Positions 1 to 12,159 of a DNA stretch of 64,000 nt are shown here, piece by piece. The DNA is from Nymphaea colorata (taxonomy: Eukaryota > Streptophyta > Magnoliopsida > Nymphaeales > Nymphaeaceae): NCBI RefSeq assembly GCF_008831285.2, contig NC_045145.1, positions 21,592,040-21,656,039 on the forward strand, written 5' to 3'. The notes under the pieces are model-generated. The model was not told the DNA's origin, did no database searches, and saw only the letters and a program-made list of their open reading frames with translations. The translations under genes were made by a program, and so were the position numbers. Each line of letters begins with the position of its first letter. Position 1 is the first letter of the stretch.

Positions 1-3000
1 TACAAAGGTGGAGATGCAGTAAAAATTGGAGATGGATTAGGTTTGAGAATTTTTCATATTGGTTCTTCAAAGACATCTCAAAATTTAGTTTTAAATGATC
101 TCCTTCATGTGCCCAAAATAACAAAAAACTTGTTATCTGTACAACGTTTTTTCAAGGATAATGGAGTCTATTTTGAGTTTCATCCTAATATGTGCTATGT
201 TAAGCAGCAGGGAACGAGAAAAATTCTTCATCAAGGAACGAGCAATGATGGGCTATATAAGATAGACCTTAGTAGCAGAAAAAAGGAAGCACAACTTGGA
301 GAAAGACATAGTATTGGGCAGTGGCACAAAAGACTTGGTCACCATTCATTTTCCATTGTTAAGAAGGCTTTGAACAAGTGTAATTTGTCTTATTATGATG
401 ATTGTTTAAGTTATTTGTGTGAAGCTTGTCAAAAAGCTAAGAGTCATAAACTTCCATTTAATGCTATTTCAAGTAAGGTGAAACACCCGCTTGAACTCAT
501 TTATTCTGATGTATGAGGTCCAGCCCCAGTGGAGAGTGTGAATGGTTTTAAGTACTATGTGATTTTTATGGATGTCTTTTCAAGATATACTTGGATTTAT
601 TTGATGAAAAAAAAATCAGACGTCAGTCATGTTTTTAAAGCTTTCAAGGCACTTTCTGAAAATCTCACTGGGCACAAGATAAAATATTTTCATTCAGATT
701 GGGAAGGAGAATTTCAAGGGCTTCAATCATATCTTGTCGATAATAGGATTGGACATAGAATATCATGTCCTCATACCCCTGAACAAAATGGAGCAGCTGA
801 AAGGAGACATAAACATGTTGTTGAAACAGGTTTATCTCTAATGGCAGAAGGTAATATTCTCAAGAACTTTTGGTCCTATGCTTTTTGTACTGCTGTATAT
901 TTGATTAACCGAATGCCAACCAAGACTCTTCATTTTGCTTCTCCTTTGAAAAAATTGTTCAAAGAAAAACCTAACTATGGCTTCCTCAAAATCTTTGGAT
1001 GTGAATGCTTTCCTTGTTTAAGAGCTTATCAAAAAATAAATTAGATTACCGTTCTGAAAGATGTGTTTTCTTGGGTTATGCTCCTCAACATAAAGGATAT
1101 TATTGTTTGGGTGTACGAACCCGTAAAATCTATATTTCGAGACATGTCCAATTTAATGAGAAAAAATTTCTTTTATTGATACTCAAGAAACTAGAACTCA
1201 AGATCTAGAAACTCAAAATCAAGCTATAATTTTAACCTCCCTTCATAAATATCAGTTCTCAAACCCTACAATACCATCATCTAGTACCTCCACAACTTCA
1301 GAGGAACCCTTACTTCAGTCTGAAACAAATCGTGAATCTCAACCTGAAACTCTTAGAAATGAGGAGCCTACCCAATCCAATGAAAATGAACCAAATCAAG
1401 AACGAGTCCATCCTATGACTACTAGATCTCAAGTGGGAATCTTCAAACCTAGATCTAAATACAATGAGTTCCATACATATTTTTCTAGCAAACACTCTCT
1501 TCTAAAAGCTCTTGTCTCCACTCTTCTTGAAGACAAAGAACCCTCAAGTTTCAAGGAAGCATATGAAGATGAAAATTGGAGGAAGGCCATGCAAGAAGAA
1601 TATAATGCTCTTATTCGAAACAATACTTGGAAACTTGTTCCAAAGAAAGAAGCCAAACACATTGTAGGATGTAAATGAGTGTTCAAAATCAAGCGAAAGT
1701 AAGATGGATCATTGGAAAGATACAAGGCTAGACTCGTCGCCAAGGGATATAGTCAAAAAGAAGGAATTGACTATACTGAAACCTTAGCCCTGTTGGAAGC
1801 CTACTACAATTCGGACAATATTGACTATTTCTATTAGTCACAAATGAAAAATACATCAGCTGGATATTCAAAATGCATTCCTATATGGATCTATTTCAGA
1901 AGAAGTTTATAAGGCTCAACCACCCAGATTTCAAAATCATTATTTTCCAAATCATGTATGCAAGCTTGAACGTGCTTTATATGGTTTAAAACATGCTCCT
2001 AGGGCATGGTTTGCCCGTCTTAGTCTATTCCTCCAAAATCTTGGTTTTAAAGGGGCTCAAACATATTCATCTCTTTTTATTTTGAGAAAAAGAGAAATAC
2101 TTCTATATGTTTTGGTATACGTGGATGACATGATCATAACAGGAAGCTCACCAGAATATATTCATAAAATTATTTGCCAATTCAAAAGTGAGTTTGCCAT
2201 TAAAGATCTGGGTGAACTTCATTTCTTTTTGAGCATAGAAGCAAAAAGAATTGACAATAAGCTAATATTGTCTCAAAGAAAGTATATATTCGAGCTTCTC
2301 AAAAGAACAAATATGCTTGGAGATAAGGGAGTTTCAACTCCCATGGCATGCTCCCCTGCTTTATCTGCTCAAACTGGATCAAATTTTTATGATCCAGCTC
2401 TTTATCGCAGCATTGTTGGCGCTCTTTAATACTCTACTGTGACTCGTCCAGACATCTCTTATGCTGTCAACAAAGTTTGTCAATACATGCATCATCCTAC
2501 TAATGCCCATTGGAATGCCGTAAAGAGAATACTAAGATATTTGAAGCACACAATTGATTATGGCCTTGTTATTAGACCTAGTTCGGTTTTAAATATTAAT
2601 GCTTACAATGATGCAGATTGGGCAGTATGTCTTGATGATAGATGCTCTACAGGTAGATATACAGTATTTATTGGATCCAATTTAGTTTCATGGAGTGCTA
2701 AAAAGCAGCCAGTTGTCTCTCGTTCTAGCACTGAGGCTCAATATCGATCTATTGCCAATACTACTACTGAAATCATGTGGTTACAATTTTTATTAAAAGA
2801 GCTTTGTGTTGATCAATCACAACCTCCCATATTATGGTGCGACAACATCGGCGCAGCCTATCTTGCAGTTCATCCTATGTATCATAGTCGCAGCAAACAC
2901 ATAGAGATTGACCTTCATTTTGTTCGAGAAAAATTGGCTAAAGGATATTTGAAAATTCAGTACATCTCTTCCAAAGATCAGGTTGCTGATATTTTAACTA

Positions 3001-3079
3001 AGCCACTTAATAAGCAGCACCTTTATCAAATAATTAACAAACTCAATCTCATTGTTGGAGCATTGAGCTTGCGGGGGGA

Positions 3080-3448
3080 TGTTAACAGAAACACCAAGAA
3101 GGCTTTCAATGTGTATTACTTGGGAGATGAAAAGTCATATCTCTTGAGAGATGAAAAGTCATGTTTGTTGGAAGATGAAAAGTCATGTCTCTTAGGAGAT
3201 GAAAAGACATGTCTCTTGAGAGATGAAAAGTCAGGTCTCTTGAGGGATGAAAAGTCATGTATGTTGAAAGATAAAAAGTCATGTCTTTTGAGAACTAGAG
3301 ACCCTTTATGTAACTCCTCTATATAAATGAGCCTCTCCACCAAAGGAAGACAAACAAGAAATGATAAAGTAGTGGACGTAGGCCTATTGGCTGAATCACT
3401 TTAAAAATTTATGTCCATTTAATTATTTCTTCATTTTAATTTCTTACA
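3080..3448 (+). repeat. 3' LTR of the Copia element
   Basis: The LTR begins with TGTTAACAG directly after a purine-rich tract and carries a TATA-like CTATATAAATG at about 3319-3329. It appears to end at TTCTTACA near 3448. The start is well supported by the polypurine tract. The end is inferred from the terminal CA and from host-like coding sequence starting just after it. The target-site duplication cannot be tested because the 5' flank is outside the window. Confidence 0.65.
3122..3293 (+). repeat. 24-bp minisatellite, about 7 units, inside the LTR
   Basis: About seven imperfect copies of a 24-bp unit with the core GATGAAAAGTCATGT run head to tail within the LTR. Because 24 is a multiple of 3, the array reads as an eight-residue DEKSCLLR-like repeat in one frame, which extends the RNase H reading frame into the LTR. 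That translation is most likely a by-product of the unit length, not a protein domain. Confidence 0.85.
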
Positions 3449-3462
3449 AAAACATCCTTTTG

Positions 3463-3630
3463 TCGAGTGAGGATGCAGTAGTAAGGAGTCCAAAAAAATT
3501 ATTGCCTGGGCTCCTTGAGTTCTCAAGATTGATAGATGGCAATGCTTCAAATGGCCCCATTACATCAATTGAGTTCCACAGGAATGCTCAGTTGTTGCTT
3601 ACAGCTGGACTTGACAAAAAACTTAATTTC
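3463..3630 (+). pseudogene. UTP18: UTP18-like WD40 gene fragment (one exon piece)
   Basis: An open stretch of about 56 codons next to the Copia LTR reads LPGLLEFSRLIDGNAS followed by SIEFHRNAQLLLTAGLDKKL. From memory this matches the conserved central region of UTP18, a WD40 protein of the U3 snoRNP/SSU processome (Arabidopsis PGLLEYSRL... and FHRNAQLLLT.GLDRRLRFF). Neither flank continues the gene: the LTR lies upstream, and downstream the reading closes two codons after the match without an obvious donor site. It is therefore an orphan exon piece, from an old duplication, a capture, or a gene interrupted by the element. No other UTP18 exon was found in the window. Confidence 0.7.
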
Positions 3631-5615
3631 ACCTCTTGAACCTTTCCAATTCGAAGGTTGAGTAAAAAAATAAGAAAAATGCATGGACTAGATGAAAATG
3701 CCTCCATCACCCTTCAAGGGAGGAGAGAGAGAGGGAAAGAGAGAAATATGTGTTTCCTTAAACAAAACTCTCTCTTTTGAGCGTATTTTGGGTTCTTGAA
3801 AAAATAACTTGTCTTTTAGGTTAATAACTTAATATCGGTTGTGTTATCTTCTGGAATCAACAGCCATCGAGACCCTTGTAAACCATACTTTGATGAGAAT
3901 ATATGGGCTGTCGATTAGAAGGAGATCAAATAATGAAAAATGAGTTGAAAATATAAAACTCAAGCTATTTTTTTCAAAAGTCGAAAATGCTCTTAAATGG
4001 AGACAAATGTTTTTATTTAAGAAACTCATTTGTTTCCCACTTTTTTTCTTCTTCTCTCTCTCTCTCTCTCTCTCTTTCTCCTCCTTTGAATGACATTTCA
4101 AACTCTTGAAGAAACAACCTAACTTCTACAATTGCAACTTCATTTTCATCACTCGACCCACCCAAATGATTCTCATCAAGTCTAGTATATATTTTTGAGA
4201 AACGAACGAGTATACCTTAGGCCAATTAGATCGAAACAAACATCCAATTCCAATTGCATGATATGGAACACCCTGTGGTATAGAATAAAATTATTTCTTG
4301 TTCTTTAAGCTGCCTAGCTACTTATGATGTATGAAAGAAATGGGGAAATGCTTATTGCTAAGCAGGGGAAGATGACTATCATCGGTTCAAATCTTGTTCT
4401 GCAACTCAGAGAGTTGGATGAAGATGACAACGTTATTTGGTCGTAAACAGATGATGATGAGAATCAAACTAAAGGTGTACATTTACAGTGAATGGTTATT
4501 GGAATTACGAGCAAATCATTGAAAAGAAAAAAAAAGAAAGAAAGAAAAATCCAAGGGTCTTCTAACATGATTATCCATCTACAGTCTGCAGTTTTAGGGA
4601 AGGCAACATTGCAAAGTGACATTTTTCAGTAGCATGTGATGATATAGATGATTTTACAGGACAGAACCATGGTTTTTGTTTCTACTCGGCAAGAAAATTC
4701 CATGCAAGGGATTGCTATCCCTTATATAAAGGCTTGGATTGATAATTGTATGTGATGTTGAGTGCGGATTTGTTTCAGATATAAAAGATTTTTCATCCAC
4801 AGTTTGAAGCCAGATGTGCGAACAGAGGCAGCTTCACTCTCTTTTTCTTTTTTTTATCGAAATGCTCAGTTATCTCATTGTTAGGACACTAATTTCAGGA
4901 AATCTAGCAAAATTTCAGGCAATGTTTAAGGACAAGGACTTATAGACAAGATGTACATTTTGGAGCTTGTTTCAACAGCATGCGGTTTCTACAGCACAGC
5001 ATTTTCAACACACAACATTGTAGATGGAGGACAATGGTGCTTCATTCTCAAAGCTGTCCAACATAATCTAACTAAAGTAGACACTGATATGTAGCTTCAA
5101 AAATAATACATGTTTTGAGATACATCATCGGTTCTAAAATCTTACATCATTGGACACCAAAATGCACTGCCAATACACTCGTTTTTCTTTGACAAGCATA
5201 TGACCATGAAACCAATATTCCGGCGACAATCGGGTGCATTCAGTGTGAATTCATCCTCATAAAGCGATTTCTCGAATAATATTGATTGATCAAATCTCTT
5301 CTCCATTAAACGATTCCATTCAAAGAGGCCGTGGGCTGCGAAGAGCCCGAACATTCTTATCTTCATGTCATGTAATGACTTAATTTTGTTCGAGGCAATA
5401 GCAATATATATATTGTTTGTATGTATGCACATGCGGCCAAGTGCCAGCACTAATTAGCTCATATGTCAGGAAAAAGCCATACAAATACAGATCTCAATTA
5501 TGGAATTGCTTTTGCTCTTACAGCACTAATATGTCATATATTAATAGGCTCATATTTATAAAATTATGACAAAGTACCCAGCGCGCAGAAGAGATACAGA
5601 GAGAGAGAGTGTGTG
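3631..5615. other. Gene-poor spacer
   Basis: No supported gene. It contains purine-rich stretches around 3720-3750 and a CT microsatellite at about 4052-4080. The open frame at 5142-5450 (minus) has no recognisable motif and I do not call it. Confidence 0.5.
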
Positions 5616-7247
5616 TCAAAAAGTGGAGTAGAGCCCCGATATGACCCGCTCGTGTAGCCAAGATGGCGCCACTGACTCATCAACAAAGCCAGAGTGACCG
5701 CAACCGGCTCGGTTGCTTCCGGCCGATGCGGCGCTGCTCTTCATGACCATCAACAGCTTGGTCGCCCACTCTTTGGCCCGGCCGCTTCCTCGTTCTACCA
5801 CCTCCGCCATCACCTTCTCCGCGCCGGCTTCACGAGCCAAGCCTTTGAACCTCCACCTGTCCCGAGCCAAAAGGCATAGGACCATCAAGCCGTGCTCACG
5901 AATCAGCTCGGCCCGCCGTCCATCCTTCCCCCACTGCCAACTCTCAGCCACCAAGCCAACGATCAAGGAGAGAGCGCCGGAGTCCAGCATGGCCGCCCTG
6001 CCTTCGGAGCTGGTTGCTACATTGCAGAGCACCCGCATGGCTCGGATTCCAATCCTCGGCTTGTCCTCGCGAGCCAGCGTTATCAGCTTCGGCGCTGCGC
6101 TGGCGCGGGTCAGTTTGACGTGGTTGCCGCGCGCGAACGACAGATGGTAGAGAGCCATGGTGGCCTCCAGCCGGGCCTGGCTCCGGCAGCTCGACCCGAG
6201 CTGGTGGACCAGCGGACGGACTGCGCCGAGCACGCCAAGAGCCGTCTTGTTCCCGTCGTCCAGCGCCAAGCTGAAGATGGCTCCGACTGCGTGCTCCCTG
6301 GCCTCCACGTGTCCACCCTTGAGGACGTCGATCAGGGCTGGAACCAATCCTGACCGCACGATCATGACCTTGTTCGGCTCCTCCAGCGAGAGGTTGACCA
6401 ATGCCGCCACGGCGTTGACCTGCACTCCGGCGCAGCGCGACCTCATCAGCGCGCGCAGACACGTGAGGAGCTCGCGGCTGCACATCCTCTCACGTGCTTC
6501 CCGGTCCTCGCGGGTCAGGTTCCGGATCCAGATCACGGCCTCTTCCTGATCCGAGAGGGTTGGGGACCTCATTTTCTTGATGAGCTCGTCTGCTTCTGAA
6601 TCCGATTCAGATGAGAATGAAACCGGAACGGACGAATTTACGAAGCGCGGGGGAGATGCCTCGAAGTCCGACGAATGGAATCGGTTCGACGATTTGAAGG
6701 CGTCCCGGGAATCGAGGTTGCTAGGAGTTAAAACCGAATCCGGTGAGTCGAAAAGGCTCAGTTGGACGGTTGTCTCCGAAAAGGCGTCACTAACCGAGTC
6801 GGGCTGGTCGCCATGTTGGAGCCGCGCATTCGTTCCGGAGGCGGAGGCGGAGGCGAGCTGGGCGGCCGGAGTTTGGACGTTGGCAGCGTTTTCTGGTGAC
6901 GCGCTGGCTAGCAGCTTGCAGGCGAGACGTCTAGCAGTTTCTGTGTCTGGAGGGGAGGGCGGTAAGTGGCCTGAATCGAGGCACCAGTTGGCGATGGCGG
7001 TCTTGAGGGCGACGTTGCGGATTAGAGTGCCGGCGGTGGTGGTGGTGCCGCCGAGGAATGGCAGGTCGTAATGTTGGTAAGGAAGCGAGAGAGCGGCCTC
7101 GATGCATCGGCGCTCGAAGGAGTGACCGGAGGGGAGGATGACGGGGTCGGCCATGAGGGAGTTGGAGATGGGACAGAGGAACTCCTGCGGCGGCTCCCTC
7201 CGGCGAGGCTGCCGGGTGTGGAAAGAGATCCTCCACCTGCTTTTCAT
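5616..7247 (-). CDS. U-box/ARM-repeat E3 ubiquitin ligase, PUB38/39/40 type
   Basis: An intronless gene of 543 codons plus stop. Residues about 16-92 form a U-box (PPQEFLCPISNSLMADPVIL, then a P-S-G-H-S-F-E-R motif), the E2-binding fold of plant U-box ligases. A Ser/Asp-rich linker follows, then about six armadillo repeats from roughly residue 230 to 500 (for example VNAVAALVNLSLEEPNKVMI). Family knowledge: such PUB-ARM proteins ubiquitinate partners held by the ARM repeats, often in stress or hormone signalling. I prefer the Met at 7247 (MKSRWRISFH) over the in-frame Met at 7289, because related PUB38-40 proteins begin with a similar K-x-R-W-x-I-S-F-H motif. The gene is much richer in GC than its surroundings; the long open frames on the other strand here are shadows. 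Confidence 0.93.
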   Translation of the reverse strand: MKSRWRISFHTRQPRRREPPQEFLCPISNSLMADPVILPSGHSFERRCIEAALSLPYQHYDLPFLGGTTTTAGTLIRNVALKTAIANWCLDSGHLPPSPPDTETARRLACKLLASASPENAANVQTPAAQLASASASGTNARLQHGDQPDSVSDAFSETTVQLSLFDSPDSVLTPSNLDSRDAFKSSNRFHSSDFEASPPRFVNSSVPVSFSSESDSEADELIKKMRSPTLSDQEEAVIWIRNLTREDREARERMCSRELLTCLRALMRSRCAGVQVNAVAALVNLSLEEPNKVMIVRSGLVPALIDVLKGGHVEAREHAVGAIFSLALDDGNKTALGVLGAVRPLVHQLGSSCRSQARLEATMALYHLSFARGNHVKLTRASAAPKLITLAREDKPRIGIRAMRVLCNVATSSEGRAAMLDSGALSLIVGLVAESWQWGKDGRRAELIREHGLMVLCLLARDRWRFKGLAREAGAEKVMAEVVERGSGRAKEWATKLLMVMKSSAASAGSNRAGCGHSGFVDESVAPSWLHERVISGLYSTF

Positions 7248-8336
7248 CTCGAGATTGAGAGGAGTCGAGATTCTCTCTCCCTCTCTCACGAGCTCGGAAC
7301 TCGGAGGTAGCCTCCCTCTTTGCGTTATATTTGGTGGCGGAGCAATGATGGGACAGAAGAGAGAGAGGGAGAGATGGAATACAGTGAGATCTCCAGAAGA
7401 ATATAAAAGTGCTTCAATAACTGACGTGACTCGATTTCATATTCAAGAGAGGTAAGTTATTTTCACATATATATATGTTTTATATTTTTTACATTTTTCA
7501 GAATTTTTATTAAATTTGCTCACAACCAGGTCAAAGGCGGTTGTTGGTTGCGGCGCGCTCGGATACTCTTCTGTTGACATAATCCAACACAAATGGTTTT
7601 ATTGTAATACCATTCAATTCATATATATATATATAACATCTTGCTTGCACAGTTTATAGATTAATTAACATATCACAAATCGATTAACATTATATCTACG
7701 TTTGCTTTGTTTATATAATTCAAAAATTAATTACACAAACATAAAGTGAAAAGGGGCACACCATGCACAAGGTGAAGGGTAAAGTTCGAAATTTGGAATA
7801 GATTCATGATTTTAAAAAAGACGTGTGGACAAGCCTTATTGTCAACCAACCTTTAGAATAATAGAATGGCTTTTTAGCCTTGGAAAGCTATTAATTTGAA
7901 TATATGAAAGGGTTCATATAATTCTTTTACAATGTTTTAATAATTTTAAGAATGATATTGCCCAATGAAGAACAGCCAACATGAGGTCAACAATGGGTAA
8001 AGTCTTTATCCTACTATCTAAGCTAAAAAAAAAAAAGTAAGAAGATTTATTTTTAGATCAAATTATTGATCCGATAATAGAATACGACGGATGTCTGAAG
8101 TGTGAATGCATAAAGGAAAAGATTCCAATGGTCTCCAAACTCAATTATTTGATTTGTTTACACTGTTTTCAAATAATTTGCAAATTTTCAATGCAGATAC
8201 GAAAGTATATGAGCTTCCAAAAACTACTTTATCTTTTAATAAGTTATTCACAATTGTCTAGCTTTTTGCATTTTTGGATATCCTCCTGGTTAATAAAATA
8301 TTTTCCCAAAAACCACCAGCTTCTGCTTGCCCTTGG

Positions 8337-8384
8337 CCAGCTAGATTGGCTTTCTAACATGCATACAGATAGAGGTTCAAATTC
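8337..8384 (+). repeat. Possible tRNA-derived SINE head (A box and B box)
   Basis: CCAGCTAGATTGG (8337-8349) resembles a pol III A box. GGTTCAAATTC (8374-8384) resembles a B box, about 25 bp further on as in tRNA-derived promoters. No cloverleaf closes well, so this is more likely a decayed SINE than a tRNA gene. The 3' end is not defined. Confidence 0.35.
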
Positions 8385-9306
8385 TAGCCAGGCCTTTGTA
8401 ATTTCTTGTACTATTATTCTGATTACTATTATACAGAAAGCGAGCCAAGCCTCTACTTTCTCTTACCTTCCTTTTTCCTTTTTAATATTATATGGCGTTG
8501 CCAGATATATGCATGATGAACAGTGAAGCAATCTTAGGATTCATTTGGACGCAATGAAAATAATAATAAAAAATAAATAAATCATAAGAGCACGCTCCTA
8601 GATCTTATAACATGCAATGAAGATCATTATTATGCAGTTAGTTTCATGAAAAGAATAATTAATGAACGGAAATGGAAATCGAATGCATGCGTTGCTCTCA
8701 AGTAAATATGAAGAATGAATTCTTTATTTTCTTCTTTCTGTATACACATATACGACCATCCATGGCCGTCCAGTACGCACTACCACCGCTACTTTCTAAT
8801 AAATGCGACTTCATAAATGAGTTTGAAGTTGAAAGTTATATGTTCGAAAACATGTCGAAATTAGATGTGTAAACCTACCTGATTTTATATATAAACTCCT
8901 TATTTTACAAACCCTATAGAGGGTTGAATTTGATTTATTATAGAATTCGACTACACAAAACAATTATTATAAATTATTTTCTTTCATGCAGACATTTTGA
9001 ATTTATCAGGAAAATGGGCCGAAGAACTGAAAAACTTGTGAAGTATAGTTGGATGGCAAACTGGGATTTGGCAGACTTCCTGTGTATAAGTTTATTAATC
9101 ACAAATCAGTTCACAAAGTGATTTAACAATAAATATAGGTCTCCAAATCGCATTATTGAAGGTTAGGTATGCATGCATAAAGCAAAGGAAGGTCCACCAG
9201 TGCACTCCCGGCACCATTTTAAATCAAAAGATTCTTGAATTATTTGATTCAAAGTTACATGTATTTCAAAGGTATGTACATATTGGCTCGCAGTGAACCA
9301 TATGAG

Positions 9307-9360
9307 ATCAGGTTCATGAAGTCAAGCATTAGAGGCCATCAGGTTCATGAAGTCAAGCCT
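9307..9360 (+). repeat. 22-bp direct repeat, two copies
   Basis: ATCAGGTTCATGAAGTCAAG occurs at 9307 and again about 32 bp later. Just downstream (from about 9361) is ACAGGCGGAGCCAGAAATTT, which resembles the end of the CGGAGCC inverted-repeat family seen at 11097-11257 and 53876-54059. Confidence 0.6.
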
Positions 9361-9838
9361 CACAGGCGGAGCCAGAAATTTTTAGCTGACGAGCAGATGA
9401 GCAGTGATAAGAGATTCGGCTAGGTCTGAGGGTGCTACGACATATAATTCGTCCAAGCTCAATGTAGAAGTCCAAGCTCAGTGTAGAAAATGAGTATGTT
9501 CACAGCTAGCTCCTTCATGGGTTGAGTGTGGAATTGCCAAAAGTAGCAGAACATTGCCCAAGCATGAATTAGATCCCATTATGACAGCAAATTCATTAAG
9601 AATTCACCATCTAGATCACAATTTTGTTGTTGTCAACTGTGGTTTACTGTATCATGGAGAAGCCAATACCTACCAAATGCACCTACTTCCATTTCATGGT
9701 CGTGTCGCTACTCAGGAATTGACATGGAAACCAAGATTTATAATATTTCTTGTTGAATATTAAAGCATATTGTGTCATTGCTTCAAGGAGCATAACGTAG
9801 CTGGTCGAGTTAGGGGCCTGTATAAAGGCATGTCTCTA

Positions 9839-10225
9839 GTTTGATGCTCGTGGGTACTATGTTTTTGTGTCTTAAGGTGATATAGCGTAATATCCAAGTT
9901 GAAGAGTGCACCATTGCTATCATTGATACCGATGTAGCCCAGGACTCCAAAGGCAGGGGGAATGGAGGGGCCTTCAAACCTCGTTTTCGGCGGTAGGATG
10001 AACCTCTTGCTCACTCGAAAGTACTAGTCAGGCAAGCGAGCATGTAGAAGGCGCATCACCTCTTTGATTCTCATGGGTGTTACTCCATTGAACCGTAAAC
10101 AATGAGATCATGACATTCTAGTTGACAAATATACCGTACCCTATCTAAGTATCAACGCAACCCAAAACCCTAGAGGTAGGGGGAATGAGGGAACCTTCAG
10201 GTCTTTGTCGGGCAGTGCAATTGTT
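9839..10225. repeat. Divergent tandem repeat, two units of about 220 bp
   Basis: The stretch starting TTTGATGCTCGTGGGTA (9839) is echoed by TTTGATTCTCATGGGTG (about 10062). Later in each unit GGCAGGGGGAATGGAGGGGC (about 9951) matches GGTAGGGGGAATGAGGGAAC (about 10172). Spacing is about 220 bp. It is probably a remnant of a repetitive element; the family is not recognised. Confidence 0.5.
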
Positions 10226-11096
10226 AATATTTTCATCGACGCCTAGTATTTACTTGAATGTTTTGGTAAGTGTATCAACATTCACCACATATTAATGAGA
10301 TAAGAAATAATACTGAATCGAGCACCCGAGTACTTTTCTTCTTTACAAAACATTATATATAATGGAACCCATAACACTTAGTACCAACCAACCACATGCA
10401 TATGACAGTATGATTGGAGTAAAGGGTACTTCTACTACTTAGTTTGGGTAATATAAGCGTCAACTTGAAGTTTTCTCAATCCACCATAAAAGAATACTAA
10501 GTCTCAGATTATTTTAACTATTTTCTGCCAATAAAGGTTAAGGGCAATCTTCCCTTGCAAGACTACATGCAGGGGTGGAACTAGAACTTTCTACTAATAA
10601 CTTTTTTATACGGCATCAACATGTAAATGATAAAAATTGTAACGGGAACAAGAGCTATTTGTAAACCATGATTAATCTCGTATGTCAAAAACTCTTGAAC
10701 TGGGAAATGTAGCATATATCAAGTGGCAAGCCATGGGAACCACCCTTATCAAAAAGGTGGAACCCTAAAATAATATATGAGTAGTTAAAGCATGGGATAT
10801 TTAAAGGTCAATGGCCGCATTGAGTTGTATTTTTGGAGCTTCTCATCCTTTTGTCCCCATAATGCTTTACAAAAGGGGATAAAAGCAGAAAAGGGGCATT
10901 GGCCCTCATTGACTAAGAACATGAAGTTGTTGAGTTCATATATTCTCATGTGGCCGCCCACACAACAGCAAAAATAAGCTATAATTTCTGGAGCTGTCTT
11001 CACATCAGGCGCAAGTTGAGCATGCTAACATCTTTTTGACAACTTGTTTTTTCTTTTGTTTTCGCCTTTTACTTGGTCTCGCATGGGGTGTAAAAC

Positions 11097-11257
11097 CAGT
11101 TGTGAAGCTAGAAATTTCTGGCTGAAAGGCAAAATTTTGAGGGGCATTTATACATACAAAAATAAAAATTGATCAAGTTTATATATGCAAATATAATAAT
11201 TTTTCTGCGCTGGTGTGGGCAATTGTCGACACCATCTACAATGTAGCTCCGCCTCTG
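11097..11257. mobile_element. Short inverted-repeat element, CGGAGCC family
   Basis: The left end, CAGTTGTGAAGCTAGAAATT, is inversely matched by the right end, TAGCTCCGCCTCTG, in a stretch of about 160 bp. The same end sequence recurs near 9361 and at 53876-54059. No transposase is present, so this is a MITE-like non-autonomous element; the superfamily is not certain. Confidence 0.45.
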
Positions 11258-12016
11258 TGTAAAACCCCAAGGCCATTTCCTTGCCTCCATCCCATAAGCT
11301 GAATTTAGTGAATATCCCAAAAACACACCTTTTTATGCAGCCTCAGATCTAAAATTAGAGACAATCCAATGAAACCTAAAGTTTAAACACATATTATGAT
11401 CTGACTCAGGTTGAGATCTCTTTCTCGCTCTCATTCTCTGAGTTGGTAATCCAAAGTCCATGCACAAATGAATCTGAGCTTCAAACTCGAGAAAACCCCA
11501 CTTTAGTATTCCCTCAATCGACCGTCCACTGTACTGGTTGAGGACGAGGGTCACCTTTGCAGTTTAACATAATGGAAGCTGTGGCCTACCTTCTACTGGT
11601 CTCTTTATTGCCTTTATGTGGCCAAACTGAAAATATTAAAAATAATCCTTCTTATTAGAAAGCCTAATTATAAATGCATTTTCACGCCATTTTGGTTCAA
11701 CGTTAAATGGTTTCTGAGAATAGTTTCACCAGATCAGAGCTTAGAGGGTTGTTGGATAGAGGGAGAGAGAAAGAGAGATTCTAATTACTACAACAGATCT
11801 TAGATATGAGGTGATGTGAAATCTTAATATCTAACAAGGTTTCAGATCTTTGATTTCTACAAGGATTTAAAATACTTGTTTAAAAGATGATGAACTTGTA
11901 AATGTTGCATTTTAAAATCCATGATCTCAAGTCAAACCATGTCGATGCGATATGACACTGGTGCTATACCAAAACTGCTTGGACATGACAGACTAAAATT
12001 TATAATTTTTTGGTGC

Positions 12017-12018
<2 letters not shown>

Positions 12019-12087
<69 letters not shown>
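12019..12087. repeat. (TA)n microsatellite
   Basis: About 34 uninterrupted AT dinucleotides; likely length-polymorphic and prone to assembly error. Confidence 0.95.
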
Positions 12088-12092
<5 letters not shown>

Positions 12093-12159
12093 ATTTTATT
12101 TATCTATTTAAGCGATTTCTGTTCAGTGTACATATATATTCTAGCATCCATATCCATAC

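Larger units (their letters stand above)
1..3448 (+). mobile_element. Ty1/Copia LTR retrotransposon, 3' part, decayed
   Basis: This is a fossil Copia-family element that enters from the left edge; the 5' LTR and gag lie outside the window. In order it shows a GAG-pre-integrase zinc-finger region (about 280-500), an integrase core (about 530-1050), reverse transcriptase (about 1540-2430, including the YVDDM active-site box), RNase H (about 2600-3030, with [20 protein letters not shown]) and the usual end of pol with the ADILTKPL box. The integrase-before-RT order is diagnostic of Copia. A G-rich polypurine tract at about 3071-3079 leads into the 3' LTR. The coding part is broken, with about half a dozen interruptions, so the copy is not recent. 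It cannot be dated by LTR divergence because only one LTR is visible. Confidence 0.93.

Noticed and set aside
3122-3326. Eight-residue DEKS repeat at the end of the Copia RNase H frame as a protein domain
   Set aside because: It lies beyond the normal end of pol, within the LTR, and follows from a 24-bp DNA repeat.
4372-4410. GGTTCAAATCTTG at about 4384 as a pol III B box or tRNA gene
   Set aside because: No A box at proper spacing and no cloverleaf.
5142-5450. 102-codon open frame on the minus strand before the U-box gene
   Set aside because: No recognisable domain, no supporting splice or promoter signals, and an unremarkable AT-rich composition.
5694-7310. Many long open frames on both strands over the U-box gene
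   Set aside because: They are shadows of a GC-rich coding region; only the 557-codon minus frame carries domains.
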